A DNA stretch of 64,000 nt from Geothrix sp. 21YS21S-2 (lineage in GTDB: Bacteria; Acidobacteriota; Holophagae; Holophagales; Holophagaceae): NCBI RefSeq assembly GCF_030846775.1, contig NZ_CP132910.1:3072001-3136000 (forward strand), in the 5' to 3' direction. Of the stretch, positions 58,327 to 64,000 are shown piece after piece. A model generated the notes under the pieces. That model saw only the letters and a program-made list of their open reading frames with translations, was not told the DNA's origin and made no database searches. Each line of letters opens with the position of its first letter. The first letter of the stretch is position 1. The translations under genes were made by a program, and so were the position numbers.

Positions 58327-58377
58327 ACCTGCCTCCTGGGGGGTGCCGGACGGTTCCGTCACCATTCCGCACTTCCC

Positions 58378-58405
58378 AGTCTACGCATGGAAATCCAGGT
58401 GTCAA
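58378..58405 (-). promoter_or_regulatory. Probable dnaK promoter
   Basis: On the minus strand, TTGACA (58400-58405) and TAGACT (58378-58383) are separated by 16 bases. The -35 hexamer is a perfect consensus and the -10 matches 4 of 6. It lies about 52 bases before the dnaK ATG. No CTTGAGT/ACTCAAG pair (HAIR, the HspR site) overlaps it. Confidence 0.65.
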
Positions 58406-58487
58406 CCGGATCTTCCAAAACTGACTAAAATTTTTTAATGCCGACGCAAGCAGGATTGCGTGGAGGGCCGGGTGGTAGACTGGGGCC

Positions 58488-58676
58488 ATGCTCGTGCGCC
58501 CCTGCCCCCAATGCCGCAAACCCGTCCCCTGGGAGACGACCCCCACCCGGCCCTTCTGCTCCGAACGCTGTCGCACCCGGGACCTGGGAGCGTGGGGCTC
58601 CGAGGCCTACCGGGTGCCGGTGGATCCCGCCCTGGAGGACGGGGAGGGCTGGTCCGAGGAGACGCCTACTTCGTAG
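58488..58676 (+). CDS. yacG: DNA gyrase inhibitor YacG-like zinc protein
   Basis: A 62-residue protein. Four Cys ligands are visible (CPQC near residue 6 and CSERC near residue 24), followed by [13 protein letters not shown], the YacG signature. E. coli YacG binds zinc and inhibits gyrase. It stands alone here, divergent from dnaK. Its last 11 bases overlap a small leftward hydrophobic peptide ORF (58666-58731). Confidence 0.88.
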   Translation: MLVRPCPQCRKPVPWETTPTRPFCSERCRTRDLGAWGSEAYRVPVDPALEDGEGWSEETPTS

Positions 58677-58731
58677 CGAGCAGCCGGATCAGCAGTTCGA
58701 GGATCTGGAGGAGGAGAGTGACCCATTCCAT
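58666..58731 (-). CDS. Possible 21-residue hydrophobic peptide
   Basis: A short leftward frame reads [20 protein letters not shown] plus a final Lys, a leucine-rich amphipathic or transmembrane helix. AAAGG lies 8 bases before the ATG. An AT-rich patch at 58801-58814 upstream could hold its promoter (TATAAA on the minus strand). Its size and character are those of small membrane peptides or type I toxins, but I cannot link it to a known family. It overlaps yacG by 11 bases. It may be a chance frame. Confidence 0.35.
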   Translation of the reverse strand: MEWVTLLLQILELLIRLLATK

Positions 58732-58913
58732 GGGAGCGCCTTTCTTTTGGAAGGATGGCTGAAAAGGGGACGGAGAGGCCCGGCAGGCCCCTTCAAAGGT
58801 AATTATTTATATACTTGTAGCCGTTCCGGCCGGATTCGACCCCGCAAGGATGGTTGCCCCCGGCCAAAGCGCAAGGTCCAACCCTTCAATTCCTTGTGAC
58901 AAACTGGAACCCC

Positions 58914-59714
58914 ATGCGCTTCGACGCCCTGACCCTTCTCCCCGAGTTCTTCGATCTGGCCCTCACGGGGGTCACGGGCCGGGCCTTCCGGGACCTGGGG
59001 CACGTGCTGGCCACCCACTCCTACCGCCCCTTCGCGGGCAACGCCTTCGGCCACGTGGACGCCCCGCCCTTCGGGGGCGGGCCGGGCATGGTGCTCCGGC
59101 CCGACGTGGTCCGGGACGCCCTGGCCTCGCTGCCCCGGGAACCCCGGCGCCGGGTCATCCACTTCAGCCCCGCCGCCCCGCCCCTGGACCAGGCCAAGGT
59201 CCTGGAACTGGCCGCCCTGGACCAGGTCGTGCTGGTCTGCACGCGCTTCGAGGGCCTGGACCAGCGGGCCGTGGACCTCTACATCGACGAGGAGATGAGC
59301 GTCGGGGAGGCCGTGCTCTCCGGGGGCGAGCTCCCGGCCCTCTTCCTCATCGACGCGGTGTGCCGCTGGCTCCCCGGGGTCCTGGGCAACAGCGCCTCGG
59401 CCGACGCCGACAGCTTCGCCGGGGGCCTGCTGGACCACACCCACTACACCCGCCCCGCGGAGTTCGAGGGCCTCCCGGTCCCCGCCGTGCTCCAGGGCGG
59501 CAACCACGAGGCCATCCGCCTCCACCGCCTCCGGGAGGCCATGGCCCGCACGAAGCGCCTGCGCCCGGACCTGTGGGAGGCCTTCCGGGCCCGCATCCCG
59601 GCCCTGCCCCGGGCGGACCAATGGTGCGCCTGGCAGGCCGAGCACCCCGAGGACTGGGACCGGCCCCGGCCCAAAGGCTGGAAAAGCGCTGGAAATCCGG
59701 GCTCATTCCGGTAA
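58914..59714 (+). CDS. trmD: tRNA (guanine-N1-)-methyltransferase
   Basis: A 266-residue TrmD, which makes m1G37 in tRNA in the cytoplasm. It starts MRFDALTLLPEFFD and contains FGGGPGMVLRPD, GLDQRAVDLYIDEEMSVGE and DAVCRWLPGVLGNSASADADSF, all in the trefoil-knot SPOUT fold. The usual rplS gene follows after 81 bases. The ATG has only a weak ribosome-binding site; a GTG 18 bases upstream is the alternative. The usual rimM and rpsP genes are not directly upstream, so the operon has been rearranged. Confidence 0.96.
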   Translation: MRFDALTLLPEFFDLALTGVTGRAFRDLGHVLATHSYRPFAGNAFGHVDAPPFGGGPGMVLRPDVVRDALASLPREPRRRVIHFSPAAPPLDQAKVLELAALDQVVLVCTRFEGLDQRAVDLYIDEEMSVGEAVLSGGELPALFLIDAVCRWLPGVLGNSASADADSFAGGLLDHTHYTRPAEFEGLPVPAVLQGGNHEAIRLHRLREAMARTKRLRPDLWEAFRARIPALPRADQWCAWQAEHPEDWDRPRPKGWKSAGNPGSFR

Positions 59715-59795
59715 ACTGATCAGCCCGAGTGTGGGATTCGTGCGCCATGTCCGGCCGTTCTGGCCCTGGGACCGCTGGCCTCAACAGGAGAAGTC

Positions 59796-60158
59796 ATGAC
59801 CAACATTATGGACCGCCTCGAAGCTGGCATGCTTCGTTCCGACCTCCCCAAGATCGCCCCCGGCGACACCGTCAAGGTGCACGTGAAGGTGAAGGAAGGC
59901 GAGAAGGAACGCATCCAGATCTACCAGGGCGTGGTGATCAGCATCAAGGGCGGCGGCATGCGCACCTCCTTCACCGTCCGGAAGATCTCGGCCGGCATCG
60001 GGGTCGAGCGGGTCTTCCCCCTCCACAGCCCCTCGATCGACAAGCTGGAAGTGCTCCGCAGCGGCAAGGTCCGCCGCGCCAAGCTCTACTTCCTGCGCGA
60101 CAAGCTCGGCAAGGCCGGCCGCCTCAAGGAGCGCCGCCGGGAGCTCGTCACCGAGTAG
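59796..60158 (+). CDS. rplS: 50S ribosomal protein L19
   Basis: A 120-residue L19 with [20 protein letters not shown] near residue 20, [21 protein letters not shown] near residue 60 and [15 protein letters not shown] near residue 88, all diagnostic. AGGAG lies 6 bases upstream of the ATG. It is 81 bases after trmD and ends the transcript at a strong terminator. Confidence 0.98.
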   Translation: MTNIMDRLEAGMLRSDLPKIAPGDTVKVHVKVKEGEKERIQIYQGVVISIKGGGMRTSFTVRKISAGIGVERVFPLHSPSIDKLEVLRSGKVRRAKLYFLRDKLGKAGRLKERRRELVTE

Positions 60159-60177
60159 ACCGCGCCCAGCGCGACGA

Positions 60178-60210
60178 AAACGCCCGGCACACCATGCCGG
60201 GCGTTTTTTT
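60178..60210 (+). terminator. Rho-independent terminator after rplS
   Basis: A stem of 9-10 bp (60181-60189 with 60195-60203, extended by A-T pairs) with a CACCA loop is followed by seven T (60204-60210). It closes the trmD-rplS unit. Confidence 0.92.
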
Positions 60211-60248
60211 CTGCCCATGTGGATCCGTGCGAAGGATCGTGATTCTTT

Positions 60249-60278
60249 TCGTCACCCTTCGCTCGCTTGCCTTATCAT
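60249..60278 (+). promoter_or_regulatory. Candidate promoter of the DUF1800-DUF1501 genes
   Basis: TCGTCA (60249-60254) and TATCAT (60273-60278) with an 18-base spacer match the sigma-70 pattern at 4/6 and 5/6. The predicted start is about 64 bases before the ATG. A TGGCACG at 60289-60295 (sigma-54 -24 element) also lies here, but its -12 box is imperfect. Confidence 0.35.
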
Positions 60279-60348
60279 ATGAATGGTTTGGCACGGTACA
60301 TGGCCCCCCGGGAATCGAGCGCTAGGCAAGCCCTTCTCGGGAGCACGT

Positions 60349-62088
60349 ATGATCCGCCCCACCTTTATCCGAAGGTCCGTGATCTCCATGGCGGCCGCTT
60401 TCCTGCTGGCGTGCGGCGGCGGCAGCCACCCCACCCTGGCCCCGCCCAAGGATCCCCCCGCGACGCCCGCCGAGGCCCGGCGCTTCCTCACCCAGGCCAC
60501 CTTCGGTCCCTCGGACGCGGACGTGGCCCTGCTGACCACCCTGGGCTACGCCGGCTGGGTGGACCACCAGCTGGCCCAGCCGGCCACCGATACCTTCGTG
60601 GCCCACATGGACGCCCGCCAGGCCCAGTTCGACGCCTACAACTCGGGCAGGACCACCGGGCTCCTCAGTCTCGGTCCCAACCAGTTCTATGAGCATTTCT
60701 ACGGGCAGGCGGTCAACGCCGGGGACCCCCTGCGGCACCGGGTGGCCTTCGCACTGAGCCAGATCATGGTGGTGTCCATGCAGGACGCCAAGGTCGCCGG
60801 CCATCCCCGCAGCGCGGCCTCCTACTACGACACGCTCCGGGCCGGCGCCTTCGGCAGCTTCCGCAGGCTCCTGGAGGACGTCACCCTCCATCCGGCCATG
60901 GGGTTCTACCTCTCCTCCTTCAACAACCGACAGGAGGACCTCACCCGCGGGCGCCTGCCGGACGAGAACTTCGCCCGGGAGGTCATGCAGCTCTTCACCA
61001 TCGGCCTCTACCAGCTCAACGCCGACGGCACCCTGAAGACCGACGCCCAGGGCGCCCCCATCCCCACCTACAGCCATGACGACGTGGCGGGCCTGGCCAA
61101 GGCGTTCACGGGCTGGGGCTGGTACGCCGCCAATCCCACCAGCACCACCTTCTGGAAGATGGAGGGCCCCGCCAGCGAGACCACGGCCATGGGCCTCTAC
61201 CCCGCCTACCACTCCGTGAGCGCCAAGAGCTTCCTGGGCACCACCATCGCCGCCTCCTCCACGCCGGACCCCGCGGGGGATCTCAAGGTGGCCCTGGACA
61301 CCCTCGCCGGCCACCCCAACGTCGGGCCCTTCCTCGCCACGCGGCTCATCCAGCAGCTGGTGACCAGCAACCCCTCCCCGGCCTACGTGGGCCGGGTGGC
61401 CGCGGCGTTCAACGACAACGGCAAGGGGGTGCGCGGGGACCTGAAGGCGGTGGTGCGGGCCCTCCTGCTGGACCCCGAGGCCCGCACGGCCTCCTCCGAC
61501 CCGGGCTACGGGAAGCTGAAGGAGCCCGTGCTGCGGCTCACGGCCTGGATGAGGGCCTTCGGCGCCTCCTCCCAGTCCGGCACCTGGCTCATGCCCGGAC
61601 TGGACTCCAGCTCCACCAGCCTCGGCCAGTCGCCGCTCAATGCGCCGTCCGTCTTCAACTTCTGGCGCCCCGGCTTCGTGCCCCCCCACGGCGAGCTGGG
61701 AGCCGCGGGGCTGCTGGCCCCGGAGTTCCAGACCGTGGACGAGGTCTCGGTGGCGGGCTACCTGAACTTCCTCCTGAACCTCGTCTCCAACGGCATCGGC
61801 GGCGGCACCGGCACCCTGCCCCCCACCACCGGCGCCGACATCACCGCGGCCTACGCCGCGGAACTCCCGCTGGCGGAAACCCCCTCGGCCCTGGTGGCGC
61901 GGGTGGCCGACGTCCTCACCTGCTCGGCCATGTCGGCCACGCTGCGCGACCAGATCACCGCGGCCGTCGCGGCCCGCAAGCTGCCCACCACGGGCGTCCA
62001 GGCCGACCTGGACAAGGCCCGTCTGGACCGGGTGAAGATCGCCGTGTTCCTGACCCTCGCCTCCCCCGAATTCCTGCACCAGCGCTGA
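60349..62088 (+). CDS. DUF1800 family lipoprotein
   Basis: A 579-residue protein with an N-terminal lipoprotein signal (FLLAC near residue 21). The DUF1800 signature region AEARRFLTQATFGPSD occurs near residue 42, then RHRVAFALSQIMVVS near residue 130, LPDENFAREVMQLFTIGLY near residue 205, and the C-terminal helical regions. DUF1800 and DUF1501 genes occur in pairs in Acidobacteriota, Planctomycetota and Bacteroidota; their role is not known. GGGAG lies about 6 bases before the ATG. It is 11 bases upstream of DUF1501. Confidence 0.88.
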   Translation: MIRPTFIRRSVISMAAAFLLACGGGSHPTLAPPKDPPATPAEARRFLTQATFGPSDADVALLTTLGYAGWVDHQLAQPATDTFVAHMDARQAQFDAYNSGRTTGLLSLGPNQFYEHFYGQAVNAGDPLRHRVAFALSQIMVVSMQDAKVAGHPRSAASYYDTLRAGAFGSFRRLLEDVTLHPAMGFYLSSFNNRQEDLTRGRLPDENFAREVMQLFTIGLYQLNADGTLKTDAQGAPIPTYSHDDVAGLAKAFTGWGWYAANPTSTTFWKMEGPASETTAMGLYPAYHSVSAKSFLGTTIAASSTPDPAGDLKVALDTLAGHPNVGPFLATRLIQQLVTSNPSPAYVGRVAAAFNDNGKGVRGDLKAVVRALLLDPEARTASSDPGYGKLKEPVLRLTAWMRAFGASSQSGTWLMPGLDSSSTSLGQSPLNAPSVFNFWRPGFVPPHGELGAAGLLAPEFQTVDEVSVAGYLNFLLNLVSNGIGGGTGTLPPTTGADITAAYAAELPLAETPSALVARVADVLTCSAMSATLRDQITAAVAARKLPTTGVQADLDKARLDRVKIAVFLTLASPEFLHQR

Positions 62089-62099
62089 GCGGAGCAACC

Positions 62100-63617
62100 A
62101 TGCCCTCATCCCGTCGCGACTTCCTCCGCCTTTCCGCGGCCCTGGGCCTGGGTCCTGCCCTGCACCCCTTCGGCCTGCGCCTGGCCTCCCTGGGCGCCCT
62201 GGCCGCGCCCACGGACTACAAGGCCCTGGTGTGCATCTTCCTGCTGGGCGGCAACGACTCCGCCAACATGGTCATGGCCACCGACGCCGATTCCTGGGGC
62301 CGCTACCAGGCCTCCCGGAACGTGGGCGGCGCGTCCTCCATCGCCCTGGCCGAGCCGGGCGCCCCGGCCGTGGCGGGGGCCCTGGGGTCCCAGGGGGCCT
62401 CGGCCCTGGGCGGCGTGCTGCCCATCGTGCCCCGCACCGACAACGGGTGGCCCGCGGGCACCACCGGCACCGGGGTGCGCACCTTCGCCCTCCACCCGCT
62501 CATGACCAACGTCCAGGGCCTCTTCGCCCAGGGCAAGGCCGCCGTGGTGGCCAACCTGGGCACCCTGGTCCAGCCCGTCACCCGCGCCCAGTACAAGGCC
62601 GGCACCGCCACCCTGCCCAGGAGCCTCTACTCCCACAACGACCAGCAGTCCACGTGGCAGACCGGAGCGGGGGAGGGGGCCCGCCTGGGCTGGGGCGGCC
62701 TCCTGGCCGACACGTTCGCCTCCGCCAACGCCAATGGGGTGTTCACCGCCATATCGGTGTCGGGGAACGCCGTGTTGCTCTCCGGGCGCACCACCCTCGC
62801 CTACCAGTCCTCCGCCTCGGGTCCCATCGCCATCAGCGGCACCCGGCAGGGCAGCCTCTTCGGAAGCTCCGCCGCCCCCGGCACCCTCCAGTCGATCATC
62901 ACGTCCCCCACGCCGTCGATCCCATCCCACTTCCAGGCCGACCACGCCGCGGTGGTGAGCCGCTCGGCAACGGCCCAGCAGCAGCTGGCCAACGCCCTCC
63001 TGGCGATCACCGCCGCCCCCGCTCCCCCCAGGGTCACCGACCCCCGCACGGGAGCCAGCGTCGTCAATCCCGTGGCCACCGGCCTCCAGACCATCGCCAA
63101 CCTCATCGCCGCCGGGCAGGTGCTGGGCATGAAGCGCCAGGTGTTCTTCCTGGGCGTGGGCGGCCACGACACCCACATGGACGAGAATGCGAGCCACCCC
63201 AGGCTCATGCTCAACCTGGACGCGGGGCTGGGCTACTTCATGCAGAGCCTGGCCTCCCTCAACGGCGCCGACCTCAGCGGCAGCGTGACGGCCTTCACCA
63301 TGTCCGACTTCGGGCGCACCTTCACCAGCAACGGCTCGGGCACCGACCACGGCTGGGGCGCCCACCACCTGGTGGTGGGCGGCGCCGTCAAGGGCGGCGA
63401 CCTCTACGGGCGCTTCCCCACCGTGGGCCCCGACCTGGGCGCCTTCGTGAACCCCGATTCCCCCTTCAGCGGCGTCTGGATCCCCACCACCGCCGTGGAC
63501 CAGTACGCCGCCACCCTCGGATCCTGGCTGGGCGTGGGCGCCTCCGACCTCGCCGCGATCTTCCCGAACCTCGCGAACTTCGGGACGGGGGGGAACCCTC
63601 TCCTGGGATTCCTCTAA
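62100..63617 (+). CDS. DUF1501 family Tat-exported protein
   Basis: A 505-residue protein. The N-terminus carries a Tat signal with SRRDFLRLSA, then LVCIFLLGGNDSANMVM near residue 42 (the DUF1501 start) and SDFGRTFTSNGSGTDHGWGAHH near residue 402, the conserved metal-site-like motif. The fold resembles alkaline phosphatase/sulfatases. It is cotranscribed with DUF1800, with 11 bases between. Both may act on an exported or surface substrate. Confidence 0.9.
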   Translation: MPSSRRDFLRLSAALGLGPALHPFGLRLASLGALAAPTDYKALVCIFLLGGNDSANMVMATDADSWGRYQASRNVGGASSIALAEPGAPAVAGALGSQGASALGGVLPIVPRTDNGWPAGTTGTGVRTFALHPLMTNVQGLFAQGKAAVVANLGTLVQPVTRAQYKAGTATLPRSLYSHNDQQSTWQTGAGEGARLGWGGLLADTFASANANGVFTAISVSGNAVLLSGRTTLAYQSSASGPIAISGTRQGSLFGSSAAPGTLQSIITSPTPSIPSHFQADHAAVVSRSATAQQQLANALLAITAAPAPPRVTDPRTGASVVNPVATGLQTIANLIAAGQVLGMKRQVFFLGVGGHDTHMDENASHPRLMLNLDAGLGYFMQSLASLNGADLSGSVTAFTMSDFGRTFTSNGSGTDHGWGAHHLVVGGAVKGGDLYGRFPTVGPDLGAFVNPDSPFSGVWIPTTAVDQYAATLGSWLGVGASDLAAIFPNLANFGTGGNPLLGFL

Positions 63618-63665
63618 ACCTCCGGGGCCGCCGATCCGTAGGCATTGGAAAGCCACGGAGATTCC

Positions 63666-64000
63666 ATGCGGCATGTTCTTCGAACCCTCGTCCTCCTCCT
63701 CTGCGCCGCCAGCGTCGCGCCCGTCTTCGCCGACGAGCCCGAGGCCAAGCCGGATCGCCACCGCTGGCACTGGCATTCCCGCGACCGGTCGGAATTCGCC
63801 TGGCAGGTGCAGGCGAACCTCCCCGCCAAGGAGCTGGGGACGGCCCTGGACCACACCACCGGCCTGGGCCTGGGCGTGCAGTGGAACCGCTACTTCAAGG
63901 ACGGCCTCTCCCGGCGCACGCGGCTGGAGTGGAACGTCTTCCCCGAGGGCGGCCCCGCCGGGACCCCGGCCCTGAAGACCAAGGCGAGCAACTACGTCCT
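63666..64000 (+). CDS. Exported protein, outer-membrane beta-barrel-like, partial at right edge
   Basis: A gene truncated by the window end, with 111 complete codons seen. A signal peptide (VLLLCAASVAPVFA near residue 10) is followed by a short His/Arg-rich segment and alternating strand-like segments with aromatic and polar residues (FAWQVQANLP, GLGLGVQWNRYF, TRLEWNVFP), typical of a small outer-membrane barrel. It is 48 bases after the DUF1501 gene and may be in the same transcript. Confidence 0.7.
   Translation, partial: MRHVLRTLVLLLCAASVAPVFADEPEAKPDRHRWHWHSRDRSEFAWQVQANLPAKELGTALDHTTGLGLGVQWNRYFKDGLSRRTRLEWNVFPEGGPAGTPALKTKASNYV

Overview
The window is a 64 kb piece of a G+C-rich bacterial chromosome. 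The housekeeping genes, the DUF1800/DUF1501 secretion pair, the PEGA, TPR and HEAT proteins, and the diderm envelope genes (beta-barrel proteins, lipoproteins, MMPL exporter) fit an Acidobacteriota of the Holophagae type (Geothrix/Holophaga/Mesoterricola-like). That placement is an inference from gene content and codon bias; there is no rRNA here to confirm it. I saw no tRNA, rRNA, CRISPR array or intact insertion sequence.

Layout. 1-5.8 kb: end of an M16 peptidase, an RluA-type pseudouridine synthase, a MarR regulator, an orphan nuoE-nuoF pair, and an AT-rich patch with two exported proteins of unknown function. 5.9-9.2 kb (minus strand): two envelope proteins, a roadblock protein and a CNT nucleoside transporter. 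9.2-16.8 kb (plus strand): HEAT repeat/pseudo-receiver protein, TPR/beta-propeller protein, PEGA/PDZ-like protein, DUF4845-like protein and a receiver-less sigma-54 activator, several of them overlapping. 16.8-23.9 kb: an island of lower G+C with an FkbM methyltransferase, a glycosyltransferase and a 1460-residue protein that appears to join two methyltransferase and three glycosyltransferase units, flanked by gene debris. 23.9-33.6 kb (minus strand): mutL, GT2-TPR protein, purine nucleoside phosphorylase, lipoprotein, LysM-M23 peptidase, moaC, HAD phosphatase, M20 peptidase. 33.7-43.1 kb: membrane protein plus EnvC-like protein, LtaS-like phosphotransferase, GspF-like protein, beta-barrel protein, and a frameshifted ArnT/GT39 glycosyltransferase. 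43.2-58.4 kb (minus strand): gdhA, a nadD-rsfS fusion, obgE, rpmA, rplU, M3 peptidase, midA-like, MMPL exporter, IstB/DnaC-like ATPase, sigma factor, hspR, dnaJ, dnaK. 58.5-64 kb: yacG, trmD, rplS, then DUF1800, DUF1501 and a truncated outer-membrane protein.

How the genes work together. Three co-directional groups stand out. The dnaK-dnaJ-hspR group is followed by a sigma factor, an ATPase, an exporter and a methyltransferase, most joined by 1-8 base overlaps; this looks like a stress regulon with an envelope arm. The rplU-rpmA-obgE-nadD/rsfS-gdhA run is the classic ribosome assembly/NAD cluster, but with nadD and rsfS joined in one frame. The 9-17 kb group looks like a regulatory and envelope module that ends in a sigma-54 activator.

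Most unusual items: the five-unit glycan enzyme and its island, the NadD-RsfS fusion with an internal ribosome-binding site, the G7-tract frameshift in the GT39 gene, the pseudo-receiver with Glu at the phosphoacceptor position, the arginine Walker A ATPase next to the sigma factor, a twin CX3C exported protein, and a 21-residue hydrophobic peptide ORF.
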